Origin: Chionis minor | Taxonomy: Eukaryota; Chordata; Aves; Charadriiformes; Chionididae | NCBI GenBank assembly: GCA_013398295.1 | Contig: VZSF01001213.1 | Location: forward strand, 415,774-479,773 | Direction: 5' to 3' | Length of the DNA stretch: 64,000 bases | Part shown: positions 49,021 to 61,497 of the stretch, one piece after another | Numbering within the stretch: the first letter of the stretch is position 1 | How the letters are laid out: each line of letters opens with the position of its first letter | Made by a program: the position numbers and the translations under genes | The notes under the pieces: generated by a model | The model's database searches: none | Told to the model about the DNA's origin: nothing | The model's input: only the letters and a program-made list of their open reading frames with translations

Positions 49021-52000
49021 TCAGGGGATGCACGGAGGGGAAGGAGCTGGTGCCTTACACAGATTGTTTTAACAGTGTTACTTTTATGTACTGGAAATTG
49101 AAGCCAGAACTCTGCTTTTAACCCCTGCTTTGGCCAAAAGTGAGAACTGGAAAATGTATTTTTAGCGCCAACGTAGAGGCCTGGATTATTTTGAATAAAT
49201 CCTAGGGGTAAAATACTGAATATCTATGTTTGTAATGCTAGTTTCCGTTGGAAAGTTCTATTTAAGAACTGAATCAATTTCAAATGTTTTCCTTTTGGGC
49301 AAGGAGGAAGGGGGGCAAGAAAAAGAAGGTGGAGATTATTTTCACTCCTTTAAAGAAAGCAGAAGAACAACTAGCTGGTAGTATTTTCTCTCTCTCAACC
49401 TATACACATGCTTTTTGTCATTTAGCAGAAATAAGGATTTGGTTTAAGTTCCTGTGGCAAGGGAAAAAGAGCCTCACGTTACATATTTTCTGAAGTGATC
49501 CTACTTCTGTGCTATGCCGACTTTAAAGCACTGAGAAATCTGGGGTCGAAGATTTATTTTTAAAAAAGGCAGGTATACACAACAAGGGACACTGAACCCT
49601 TTATCCACTGTTTTCATTGGCTACAAAGTAATGTAAGATCTGTTTACTTTAATGATTGTGTGAAATACAGTAGCTGTAAAGTTTCAGAAATATTTGGTTT
49701 TCCTCCAGCAATTTAGAGCTTCTATAGAGTGTTAAACCAAGAATGCCACTGGTCATCAAATATGAAGGCAGTACGGCTTGGTTACTGGAACACGATCGCG
49801 GTATCAAACAGATATTTCACTGTAAAAGCAAGAAAACAGCTAACTCCTCCACTTCAGGGGAGCTTCCACGGGATTTGTTAGAATGTCAACACTGTTCAAC
49901 TAAAACACCATGGAGGAAGCTGGTACCGATTTCCAGCCAAATAGCACACTCCAACCCTTTCTTCCCAAGCCAGAAATATTATACACAGCACTTCTGGGAA
50001 ACAGAACTGCTTTCCTTTAAATTATACTTCAACAGGATAGGGATTTCATAAGTTTAATTGGATTTCTGCATAACCTCCTTCCAGTATCACCGATTTAAAA
50101 TATTTTGCTAGGCTTATACATCACAAAATATATTTTTAAGTTCTTGAGCTGTTAATATGTATCCATTCTCCAGTTTAAAAAAATACATTTGCGGAGCATG
50201 AGAAACAGACTTCTATTTGAGCACAGAAATTTTAAGCCCCAATGTTTAGTTTGGAAGCTCTTTTACAGAAAGCACCTAGCAAGAGATAAGGGAGTTTAAT
50301 CTGAAAGGAGACTATTTGCTTGCAATGCGTCTGCCTGTTAAAAAAATACATATAAAATTACAATGCTGTGAGATTGCAAGGATGTCAAAAAGATGTCTGG
50401 ATGTCCACATATAACATGCTAACCCAACCAGCCCCTTCAACAGATAAATTATCCCAAGGTAGATCCCGAGGTTCAGGATCTTTGTCGATACCACAACAGA
50501 ATGATCACTGGTGAGTCACGCCGTGTTGGCTCTTCTCCCTTCAATTTATCTTCTTCGGATTTAGTTTAATTTAGTCAAAATGCACCAATTGCTTTCCAAA
50601 CATTAATTCTAGCTACTGGCAGTGACCATCATGGCCATGCTCATCTGGGTCAGGCACAGTGCCACCAGTGGGGAGGTGACAGTCCTTTTTGAAGACATCC
50701 TCTATCTTCAACACCCAGCCTCTGTTTAAGAAAATGGTTCTGTTTAAAATTTTGTTTGGAAAAAAACGGGTCACTGAAAACATCCATTAGTGATGAATTT
50801 CCCCATTAACAAGAAAAGAAGCTTCCTTATTTCACCAAAGGGTTGTGTGACTTTTCTGCTGCAAACAGCAAGGGACGGATTTTCAAACCTAAAGTTAGGT
50901 AACTCTATTGGTATGCAGAAATCCAAATACAGGTATTACACCAGCCAACGCCTGCAACTTCTCTTATTTCCTATCAGAAATTTCTGTCAGAGCGGTGACT
51001 CTGGAGCTTCTTTGAGGAATAAAAATCAGCATGTTTTTCAAAGACTCCAAAAAGACAACACCCGATTACAGCTTGTAAGGGTATAAAAATATAAAGACAC
51101 CTATCACCACCACCACCATTCTTTCCATCATTTTAATATTACTTGTGTTTATTATGGAATTATTTCTACTCGCAAGTGTTCAGCCTTATTCAACTAGGTG
51201 TGATAAACAGGTGGTAGGCAAAGCAGAAGTTTCTGTACCATAACTGCACCAGTTACACACACAACCTGTATTACGTCCATTTTTGTAACAGGTTATTATA
51301 AAGATTTACATTGTCTCAAACTTTTCTGGCACATTTGTTTTCAAATTTTCCATATCTTAACATCAGTTGTCTTAAGTCTCCTGCTATACTATAGCCTCAA
51401 ATTTTTAGAAAAAGTAAGAACAAATTAAATGTTTTTCCTCTGCTTTAGTTTACCCGAAATAGCTCTCCTTTAGTTCAGAGGATCACGGTTTTAAACTCTG
51501 GTCTTTTCCAGACTGACTGGTGCTCCCACCATTTACCTAAAATTAGCCCTTCCTTCTGCCATTGACTAAGTGCTGAAGTCGCTGTTACAAGCAGCTTGTT
51601 GGTTGGGTTTTTGCCCTTTTTTAAGACAGGCGTTGGGTTTTTTTTAGAGAAAGAGCAGAAAGCTGAAATTTCAAAATAAAAAAAAAAAAAAAGAAATCCC
51701 TCAGATGTTTAAAAGCTCTTCAGTGCACTCAAATTCTCAGTTGTCCAAGACGGAGATGGATCAGAGGGCTGACAGCATGCAAGGTACATCAAGCTTATTT
51801 TGTGAGTGAGAAAACAAATTTAGTCCTTGAAACACCCATCCCACCAGTGATATGAATGCGTAACATCTGCCACACATTTCTAAATGGGATGAAGCCTCTG
51901 CCTAGTATAGTAATGGCTAGAGGGTGGCCATGAAGTACTGATTCACAACGGAACAGCATTAGACGGAATCCTGTAACAGACAGCTGTTGCGCTTCGTAAG

Positions 52001-55000
52001 TCTGAACGCTGATAAATCAAGCAGTATTTGACCTCTCGCTAACTAAAGCACGAACAGGAAAAAAGAGAACTCACTGGTAAGCAAAGAGTACAGTCAAAAG
52101 AGTTGTGCATCGCGCACTTTCTGACTACAGAGGCGCAGAAGGCATTATCTTCTCAGAGCTCCCACCAGCGCTTGAAGCACTCTTACTTTGCAAAGTTTTA
52201 TGCAGTTCAAGGATTACGGCGGAATCTTGATCGGCCTGTGCAATGGTTTTGGGTTTTTTTTTTCTGGCATAACGTTCTGTCTTAACAGAGGTGGTCTCTC
52301 TTCAAGGAGATATGCAAACAAAGAGGAAAGGAATTTTTTTTTTTTTAAAGTAGGTTTGTGAGAAATCCATGCCATCTGGGGTGCACGGCTGTGTCTACGC
52401 GTCCTGTGCTGAAGAACACATTTCCTCATCTATGTCTGTAGTGCAAGAACAGCTCTTTAGCTCTCACACCAATAACACTGGCTCTTGTACAGTCAGATAA
52501 GAGGTGCTCTTAAAATGGAATTTATTAAACATGTACTGTAGACTTCCAGATTTCCATCTACTGTATGCACACACACACCAAAAAAAAAAAAAATTGAAAG
52601 CAATATATTAAAGCTATTTTAACTCAAAGTGAAGCACTGAACGCTTGCCAAAATCAAAGGTTTTAATATGTCCTTAATCAGAGTTGCTAGAGATCACTGA
52701 ATATAAATAATGCAGCCTGACAGGACAGGAATGCTGCTACCAAGATACTCAGACTAAACTAGGACATTACTTAAATGTTTCTAATCTTTCACCAATGGGA
52801 GGTGCAGGTCATCTAACAAACAACAAACAACACACTACCCTGGAACCAGGAGTCAATCGTCCCAGTCAAGCTCAGAAATTAATTACAATAAGGAATGTCT
52901 AATCAAATAATGGAAAGTTTTAATCACCGGCAATTGCTGTGAATCTTGGGACTATATTAGCCTATGTAGGGCGGTCTCAAAATGAACTATATTTAAAGCC
53001 GGTCTCTTAGGTCAACAGTTTCCTTATCAGGAATCAAATATCCTGGAACTGAAGTTTAATCCTCTCAGGGAGCAATTGACAGAAACAACAGTTTTTTTAA
53101 GCTTTCATGCTTAGAGGGACTTTCTAGGCTTTTAATCAAAAAGAAAATATTAGGCTTTTCTTTTCAGTATCTAACAGAATCACCCCTCACCTGACACCCT
53201 GGAATTCAATTCCTGCTTCATAAAAATCGTGCACTAGACACTGATGTGAATGACCAGTAATATTTAATTAAAATTCAGGTTTATGTTGCTAAGATTTCAC
53301 CCTCTTTCGAGCAACACATCCAAATGTGTCTCATTTAGGTTATGACTACAGCTAAAGAACCGGATCAATTAATCCCAAGGTCTGCAATCATTCTCAGTGT
53401 TTGAAGAAAAATGTATTATTTTCCCTTAAACTGTGGCTCGCACAGGAAAATAATGTACTTCCATTTCTCACGCAGGCAACTAATGGATTTAGCAGAATTC
53501 ATAAATAAAAGATACCGACATATTCTCCAGCAGTGTCTAGCAACGCTGCACTTTAATGCACTTTGTCAATAGTTTTATTTAACTCTCCTCCATTTTTCCT
53601 TATTGTCTCTATCAATGATGGTATTTACTGACACCTCCTTAAAAGTATAATCTGTGCAACTGACTCATCTAACAGGTTAAAGAAGCAGAATCCGCACAGA
53701 AATATTACTTAATAGCTATTTTCATGATGCAAAGATTTTTCCAGGATGAGGTTTGCTACGCATGCAGGAGGCTGCAACCACAAGCAAGGCAGAGTCTTTT
53801 GGGGCCTCCGCTCCCCACTCGTACGCCATAAGTGAAATCCCTCACCAAAGTCTCAAGATGATTTGAGTCAATACGTGTTTTAGCAAAGGGCTTTTATTTC
53901 CAGCAGGAGTCCAACTACCCTTTGCCTTCCCTTCTGAACAATGGGAATCCTGAACTCCTGGGCGATTGCATATGGTACCACCTTTAATAATCATCCACAT
54001 ACAACTACGGCAAACTCAGACCGCAAAGTCCTCTGGATTGCTGAAGACTATTGCACGCAACTGCTTCTAATCCTGATGTACCGTCAGAGCCTCCTAATTC
54101 TGTAGCTATTGAAGCAGAGATCTAAAATAAAGTAAAATGTTTAACACCTTGAGGAACCGCACAAGTCAGCAGCTGTCCCATGCCTACATAAACATTTGAA
54201 ATAACTAGGGACAGTGAGTGCATCTCATTTAGAAGAAATGCCATTTCTCGAGTTATATCGGCTTCCACTTCCCATCACCAAATACAAACTAGATCTATAG
54301 ATAGAGATGAAATAGTTCTGCACTTAATGCTAGAAACTATTAATGGCAAGCCCACCATGTGACCAGAGAACATGCCTGTACAAAGACTCTGTATACGGAA
54401 AACCAACATGCAGCTGGAAAACGTCCTCAATGTGTGTGCCTTGATGTGTTCAAAACAATGACAGATTGTCCTCTTAAAAGCATACACAATTCTGAAGTGC
54501 GCAGCTGGCCACAGAAATAATGAAAACCCCACCACCCTGGAGCCAGCAGCTCTTCTGCAGCATTACAGGTAGGGTTTTCCAGGTGCCTGCGTATCAAAGG
54601 CTCAACTTCGACAGTCCAAATCTTTAACACGTAAAGAAATCTAGCAAGGTAAGTTACAGGACCTCTGTTCCTAAAAGATTACTTGATATATATATGTATA
54701 TACTCGGATGCCAGAAAAGGAAACAAATGAGGTTTATCTACAACACACAAGGAACTGCTTTTCACTGACATTTGGCACGTTTTTCAAGTTGGACATAGAG
54801 CTGTTATGCCAGAGCCTTAAGGTGGTTTTACTGCTGGACAGCCCGCAATGAATGCATAACCCCCTCCTCCATTATATACCATAGTTGCACAACGCTGGTT
54901 ATGAAACTCGCTCCATGACTAACAGGTAAAACTGTTTTAAAAGAAAACCCCTGCTTCAAAATGACAAAAAATCCTATCTGTTTTGAGAGTTGTTCCAACA

Positions 55001-56036
55001 GGTACTTTAACATACTGATTACCATTTTACCTGTCTCAGGAACAACTAACATCGAGTTATGATACCGTATTTGAGTATTCTAAGGTATTAAAATATACCA
55101 GACAGCTGCTCCAGAACTCCATGGGGGTGGATACAAACCACCCTGTACCTTTGCAGCATTTGAATCTTTGTTCACTTTTGGGGTTATTGGTTCTGTTCTA
55201 CGTCAAACCAGGACATTAGTTTACCAATGACTAAAATTTACTTCATAATTAACAAACACTAAAGCATTACCTAGAGAAAGAAAAGTGTGCGCCTGCTTCA
55301 GCGACTGGTACAAATACATTAACCTTGCTTAGCTCTGTACGTGAATACTGGGCTCCTAATCAACAGCAGAAGTCCAGTGTAATTGCATTAAATCAGAATA
55401 ACTATACCACCTTACACCACCTGACTCGGTGTAAGGTAAACACCTTGGGAACACCTAAGAAGAAAAATGTAAGGGATTTTCCTCTTGCCCATTTCCTATA
55501 GTTTTATTTAAATGTAATTTATAAAGTCTGACAGTGTGTTCATATCTGAATTGAAAAAAAAAAAGACCGCAGCCTACATTCCACCTATCAAAAATAACAT
55601 TTCCCTTAGGTTTGTTCTCAAAAGAACGTCTACTAAACCCAGTGAAAGCCTTTCAGAAGAGAAAGGCTGCTAAACAAATACGTGAAAAGGCTGAGATTTT
55701 CCAATACAAAAGGAAAACCATAAGGTCTGTCTTGACTTTTAATGGCAGACAAACTTTGCTGCAGGCTCTTTTATTTTAAGATGACAGATTGCTGAGAAGG
55801 GTGGGGACTGGTTGGGATGAGAGAGAGACTGCAGCCAATTTTAAAAGGTATTGTTAAGAAACTAAGAATAAGGAGAAAACAACTTTAGTGGTCCATGATT
55901 ACTAAAGAACGGGTTTAGCCAGATAAACAGGTCTGCTATCCCCTAAGGGATTTGAAAGAATATCACACACAACTTTATTAAAATGGATTACGTGACACTT
56001 GCTTTAGACTTTGAAGGTAGAAGCTTCACAAAAGTC

Positions 56037-56083
56037 CTTTTTTTTTATTAAAAAAATAAAAAATAAAAAAAATAAAAATCAAA
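56037..56083. repeat. A/T-rich simple tract in KLF5 intron 3
   Basis: A T run followed by AAAAAAT repeats. Confidence 0.9.
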
Positions 56084-57559
56084 GCTTAATGGTGCTGTAT
56101 GAATTCATAGTTCTGGGGGATGGGATGCACAGAGGCACACAAGGGAGTTTAGCCCTCGGCATCAAGCCCTTCTCTTTGGGGATCATTAGCCAGATTCCTC
56201 TGCACTCCCGGGGTAGCTGAAACTCACAGGTTTCCCTGAGTTTGCGCCCATTTACTTTAACATTCATTTAATCGATTTACGGTACTGGGTAAGTCGGAGA
56301 TCTTGCTCATAATATGCATTTCAGCCACGTGTTAAGGCAGAGATCAGAATCTGTGCTGGAAATCTTCAAGTATTAAGTGAATATTCAAGAGAGTTAAACT
56401 AATGCAAACTCTGAAATAATGCAGGTAACAGGATACAGACTCACATTCTTGCATGTAATGCACTCTTTAAACAGTTTATCCCTTCATTCACCTCCCCAGA
56501 AGACCCTTTGTATTACAGACCTGCTTAAGTTCACTAGATTTTTATCTAAAACAACATTCTTGTTTCCATGAATACATCAGCTCCTCTGACCTTTGCACAT
56601 TTATCCACATTTCTAAGGTCAAATATCTACAGGTAAAAAAGTGAAGGCAACAATAAACATTAGTGACCTTAAGCAATAAATGTTAGCGATGTGTTATGTA
56701 GTTCTGTGCACACAAGTATTAACTTTATAAACCCTAAAGTCATTACTACTCAAGATACAGAAAAGATATAAATTAATTTAAAACCGGAAAAGTGTACGTG
56801 TCAAATGCTGACCATGTAGTGTTCATTTTTAGACTAAAGCTTTGCTTTTATCTCTCTTCCTAGTTATTGTACAATAGCAAGCAAGATATTTAAAACCGGT
56901 ATTTAGTTGCTGGCCAAAGTGCGTAAGTGGAAATAGCACACTCTTAAATTTACAGATTATTTATTAAAGAGCAATGGGATTATACTCTCTGACATTATTC
57001 AGGTTTATAGCCTCATGAAAATATCCATTTCTTACTAAGCTTACTGCTAATGAGCGATTATACCTATCAAAAATATTTTTTAAAGTGTTCTTGTTTAGTC
57101 TATTACTAATGCAAAGCAATAATCTTTGTACAGTTGCTTTTAATTTTTTACTGTGACTGCAACACAGATAACACTTTCATTTATCAAAACAAAATTTCCA
57201 TAGTAACATTTAGTCTGGAGATACTCAATTTCTTTAATTCAACAACCCATTCAAAATAGCTGCTGAATAGAAGGCCTTGTTTCCATAGAGATAGTGAAAC
57301 ATTTTGTTAGATCATAGCTCATGCTAAGTTTTGTTTTGACTTTTGGTTTAAACTTAGGTGAAAAACCCCATTACTTGAACGGCACAGCCGTAGCGCTGAC
57401 AGCCTGCGCCAACAAGCCAGTTGCTTGAACCGCGACTCGTGTTTTGCTCCGAGTGGAAGTCCACGCATACAAATGGGCTCGTTCATACTCGGTTTTAAAA
57501 ACAGGAGTCACAGCCCTCTCATTTGATTTCTTCACAAAATCAGTCATGTGCTTTTCCCT

Positions 57560-57860
57560 GATTTAGCACGACCAGTTCCGTACTACGATCCCAGCAAAGA
57601 ACTGTCCTAGTTTCAGGCGTGCTGTTGGTGAGCTGCGTTTTCCTTCCTTCCCGTGTCTCCCTCTCTCCTCCTTCCCTCCCCGTCTCAGCAGGTGAACCTT
57701 AGGAAGGACACCTACAGCAGTTCCGCCTCCCGACCGCTGTCCTCTCCTGCGCCCACGCACAAGCAAGGCGCTCCCCAGCTCTGCTCCACGCGGGCCCGTG
57801 GACAGGGACCGCCTCTGCCGCTGCGGGCAGAGTCTGATCGAGGCACAAAAAACCAAGCGC
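57560..57860. promoter_or_regulatory. CpG-enriched patch in KLF5 intron 3
   Basis: Locally GC-rich sequence with many CpGs lies about 0.7 kb downstream of exon 3, standing out from AT-rich surroundings. It may be an intronic regulatory element or alternative promoter. No exon is recognised in it. Confidence 0.35.
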
Positions 57861-58506
57861 GGCACACTGACGCTTTTCAATTCCTCCATTTTAATGTCTT
57901 TCACCGACAAAAAACCTGAAATCCTGTCTTCTTTTTGAAAAATAAAATAAATAAATATACAGAAACACTCGCCTTAAAAAAAAAACAAAACCAAAAACGA
58001 AAAAAGCACACTTAATGCTCAGGAGGAGGAAGCAAATGGAGGGATCCTGGGAGTTTTCATGACGCTTGTGAAAAATTCTAGGCTTAAGTAATTCTAACAG
58101 GTCAAAGAGAAAGCCCGAAGCAGAAAATCCTATCTATTTAGGCAAATCTTGAAAACTATAACATGTTTATTATGCTTAGTTCATTATTCCAGGGGAAAAA
58201 GGTCCTTTTATTTTTTTTCCTCTAGCGTTTCACAGCATTTTAGATTGAAAAGGAAAGTTTCCATCTGTTTTATTCTTAGCGGCTTTGAGTTCTGTAGTAT
58301 AAAGGGTTTAACAAAACTGCATTAAGAATTAAAGCAATTTTTCTTCTCATTGACCAAACCTTAAATTTTTTTTAACGGAACTGCCAGGCTGAACCCACGC
58401 CACTATAAAGACAACAGGGTGAAGATGGCAGACGAAACGAGCTTGCTTTCTCAGCAACTGGGCAAGCCACAAAGGAACAAGAGACAGCCAGAGAGTGAGT
58501 ACATAC

Positions 58507-58566
58507 CCGTGTGAGTTCTCAGGTGCGCTTTTAAGTGAGAAGACTTGGTATAAACTTTCGTGCAGC
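58507..58566 (-). CDS. KLF5: KLF5 exon 3: most of zinc finger 1
   Basis: This is a 60-bp exon. The acceptor on the minus strand is TTTGTTTAG and the donor is GTATGT. It starts with GC, completing the glycine codon split with exon 2. It then encodes [19 protein letters not shown] and ends with the first G of the next glycine codon. It supplies the second cysteine and both histidines of finger 1, with DNA-contact residues around KSSHLKA; the first cysteine is in exon 2. Length and phase agree with the corresponding human exon. It was too short to stand out as an open frame and was found by its protein pattern and splice sites. Confidence 0.96.
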
Positions 58567-59687
58567 CTAAACAAAACAAAACAAAACAAAAACAAAAAAG
58601 CAGAGAGGCGTTTCAGTAGGGGGAAAAAGGAAAGCTCCATGTTATGTTTAAATTTCCTCACTCTGTCCTGAGGTACTATTGGGAAACATTTAGTAAAATT
58701 TGATATAGAAAGCTCCTAGGGATATGTTGCTTTACATAGGAAAGAGAAAAATGTTTACGCTTCTAGTAGACTCACTACCTTGTAATGTAGTATAGACCAA
58801 TGGCTGCTACAATCTGCGGACAGTAACAGCTGCTAGGTAAGTTAACAACTCAGAGGGGGACTTCATTTTTTAAAAATTTCCTATTAAAGGATTTGATCAA
58901 GCCAGACTCAGTGTCATTGCTACCCAAGGCTCAGCATAATTATTCCACTGAGCATTTATCATACGGCAGGCCAAACGGGAGATACACCGCTAAGAGTTAC
59001 ACTGGTAAAGGGGGTGATCAACCACGTTTCTCTCTGTGCTCGGATGGGTGTGAGCGTCTTGTATCCGCCATCACGTACTACGTGGAGGCACAGTTTAGTC
59101 AGGTCCCTCTTCCCCTTCAGCAGAGGCTGGAAGGAAACCCACCTACGGACAGTTTTCAGAGGTAGTTTTAATGGATTTATGCGGGCAGCTGAATCCCCTG
59201 TTTGCGACAGGGAAGACACGGCTGTGGCCTTGGCTACATGGAGCTGAAATGATTCTTTCAGCGAGAGCAGATTCAAACTAAACTGTACTGCACTGGACAA
59301 ACCCAGCCTCTACTCCGTTACGGATATTGGAAAAGTAGAGCAGGACTGCACAGCCACACTGACTTGCATTAGAGAAGGCCATCACTTTTTTTTTTCTTTT
59401 TTTTTTTTTTTCTTTGGGGGTGCAAGCTTTGTAACACTTGTCAAATGAGCTCAGGCGTTTTAGAGAATTACAAATGACATGAAGAAAAGGGTGTATGTTA
59501 TTGAAAGAATGTGAAAGTATGCCACACACAATAAGGCGATAAAGAAGATAAATTCTTCTTTAACAAGAAATTATTTCATTCTCCCTGGACGTAGACTACA
59601 GCTAAAGAAAACCACTTACACCTCATCCACAATTATTCACACTTTTTCTGTCGCGAGAGTTGCGATTTTCTGGTAGGGATGGCTTAC
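58567..59687 (-). other. KLF5 intron 2 (1.12 kb)
   Basis: This GT-AG intron between exon 2 (left copy) and exon 3 contains an interrupted poly-T tract at 59386-59415. A run of AAAC-type repeats at about 58569-58600 is, on the coding strand, the T-rich tract just before the exon 3 acceptor. No gene is seen. Confidence 0.85.
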
Positions 59688-60558
59688 CGGGATAGTCACA
59701 GTAGTGGATACGTCTCTTCTCCAAGTCTGGGTTACTTCTCCTGTTGTATCTGACTGGTTGGATGTTCTGGGGGGTTATGGGCAGCGTCGCTGGTAAATTC
59801 GGATTGTGAATTGCCAGCTTGGAAGCTATAGTTGCAGCGTACGACGGAGGAGGGGTTAAATTCTGTAGCATCTCTGCTTGTCTATCTGGACTTCCAGGCT
59901 CTGAGCTTGGGGGCGAAGGAGGGAAGTAAGTGGCCTGCTGCTGCAGGAACTGGTTTGGCATGGTGTAGGTGCAAGGGGGGATGCCCTGGAACTGTTTCAT
60001 CGCAGTCTGTGGAACAGCCGAGGTGAGCGTGTTAAGGCCCGCCATGGCTGATGGCATGGAGACATTGTTAAGGGAGTCCATCACGGCTGCCTGAGTAGTA
60101 GTGTTGGGCATATCTAAATCCGGCGAGCTCAAGAGCTGATATAACTGGCCTTGCTGGGGCGTGACGGAGAGGTGAACATCTGGAGTAGGAAGCTCCTGCT
60201 TGATGAAAATGTTGTTCACATCGGGAGTTTGGTGGGAGCTGAAGATGCTGGTAAATTCGGGGAGGGCCTGAGTGGGGGCAGGGGCAGGGGCAGTAGTTTC
60301 GCTCTGGTGGCTGAAGATGGTGACGGGCTCTGTCTTGATGTGGGTTACACAGGGCCGCTGAGATTTGTACAGGCCAGTTCTCAGGTGGCTGATGTCGGGG
60401 AGGAAGACGTTCATGTTGATGCTGTAAGGCAACCCTTCGCTGTCAGTGAAAAACTGGTCTACGACCGAGGCACTGTCTCTTCTGTATTTCTTATGCTCGG
60501 GGATGACGGGGACGGGCGGGAGCTGAGGTGCCAGGTACTTCTCCATTTCGCATCTCGT
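59688..60558 (-). CDS. KLF5: KLF5 exon 2, copy nearest exon 3
   Basis: This 871-bp exon encodes the regulatory region of KLF5. The acceptor is TTCTGTTTTTGCAG, followed by codons TRCEMEKYL; the donor is CCCG then GTAAG. Of its 290 full codons, visible elements in order are: an internal Met (60546-60544) with G at -3 and +4; two SUMO-type motifs, IKTE and IKQE; proline-directed Ser/Thr sites in FPPSPPSSEPGSP and NLTPPPSY, regions reported as FBW7 phosphodegrons in human KLF5; the PPSY motif bound by WW-domain E3 ligases such as WWP1; a basic stretch near RRSNPDLEKRR; and the first Cys of zinc finger 1 (HYCDYPG). It reads open with no frameshift. The frame also stays open into intron 1, so residues before TRCEM in a simple translation are not real protein. 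A near-identical copy lies 2,124 bp to the right. Confidence 0.96.
60544..60546 (-). promoter_or_regulatory. Internal KLF5 start codon (short isoform)
   Basis: This is the ATG of MEKYL in exon 2, with G at -3 and G at +4, a good vertebrate initiation context. Translation from here gives 365 aa, compared with 366 aa for the human short isoform as I recall it. The full-length protein would instead start in exon 1, outside this window. The same ATG recurs in the second copy at 62670-62668. Confidence 0.6.
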
Positions 60559-61483
60559 CTGCAAAAACAGAACCGACCATAATCCACATGATTTGCTACC
60601 AACCAAGAAAGATGATGATGGCATGCAAGTCGCGTGACGCTTTGCAAATAAAAGGCAATACTGTTCAGCCAGCCGCAAGCTACCTACAGAGGAAGTTATA
60701 AACATCCACGCTAATGAAAACCTGTCTTTTATAATCGGCGCACTAATCAACATCATCAAGGACAAGGAGATAAAGCCATGGCAGAAGTTGTTCATGCAGA
60801 GCAAGCATTAAGATCGATATGATGTTTCAGCATACAACGAACTTTTCATCTTTCATGCCTACAAGACAGCGCGAGGCGCAGAAATGACAGGCGCTGTGCC
60901 TAATCTGCAGATCTCCTGCTCTGGAATTCACTGCTCGAGCAGGCTGACTGCCTATCTGTTTCACCCGCTTCTCTTTGAAATGCTAACTTTAAAAGCCACA
61001 TCCTCAGCTGGCTATTTGAATGCTAATACTTCAAATAATGGGGGGTTTTATATATATTTATATATATTTTCTTTTTTTATACTTTGAGGATTTTTCATCC
61101 TTAAAAGAAAGGTATTTTACTAGAAACACGACACTGAAGTGTAAAGTTATAAATAATACCAAATAAAAAGAAGACGGCTAGACCGCATCAGAGTACCCTT
61201 CGTGTAAAGCGTCTCCGGGACTACACTTTAAAAAAAAAACAACACCATCTATAAAGTGTATAATTGGCTAACAGCACGATAAACATGTCCCTATCCATGC
61301 CTCGGTCCCAGGAGAGCTCTTTAATTACTGGGAAATCATTCTCTTAGCGTAGTGGTGCGAGGGAATCCGTGGGTGGCTGGAGCCCGATACATTACTGGTA
61401 CAGTCATCGGCAAAACATTTATCACGCACTCTCCAGTGGGCAAATGCTACATTCCCCCCTGCCCTGTCAAGGCTGCGCTCAGC
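60559..61483 (-). other. KLF5 intron 1, 3' part (left copy)
   Basis: This is AT-rich intronic sequence upstream of exon 2, with a TA-rich stretch at about 61048-61081. No other gene or mobile element is seen. It is duplicated at 62683-63607. Confidence 0.8.
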
Positions 61484-61484
61484 N
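61484..61484. other. Ambiguous base N at the duplication junction
   Basis: A single N separates the end of the left copy from the start of the right copy. It is probably a minimal gap symbol at a contig join. Confidence 0.9.
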
Positions 61485-61497
61485 GAGCTGTATTTGG

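Larger units (their letters stand above)
59374..61483. repeat. Tandem duplicated segment, left copy (about 2.11 kb)
   Basis: This segment covers 314 bp of intron 2, all of exon 2 and about 925 bp of intron 1. It matches 61498-63607 base for base by eye, except for C at 59396 (T at 61520, inside a poly-T tract) and A at 61254 (C at 63378). It ends directly at the N at 61484. Confidence 0.95.

Noticed and set aside
59623..60804. A single 393-residue open frame beginning before KLF5 exon 2
   Set aside because: Residues before TRCEM come from intron 1 read-through: a clear acceptor (TTCTGTTTTTGCAG) precedes codon TRCEM. The C-terminal tail after the donor at 59687 is intron 2. The same holds for the copy at 61747-62928.
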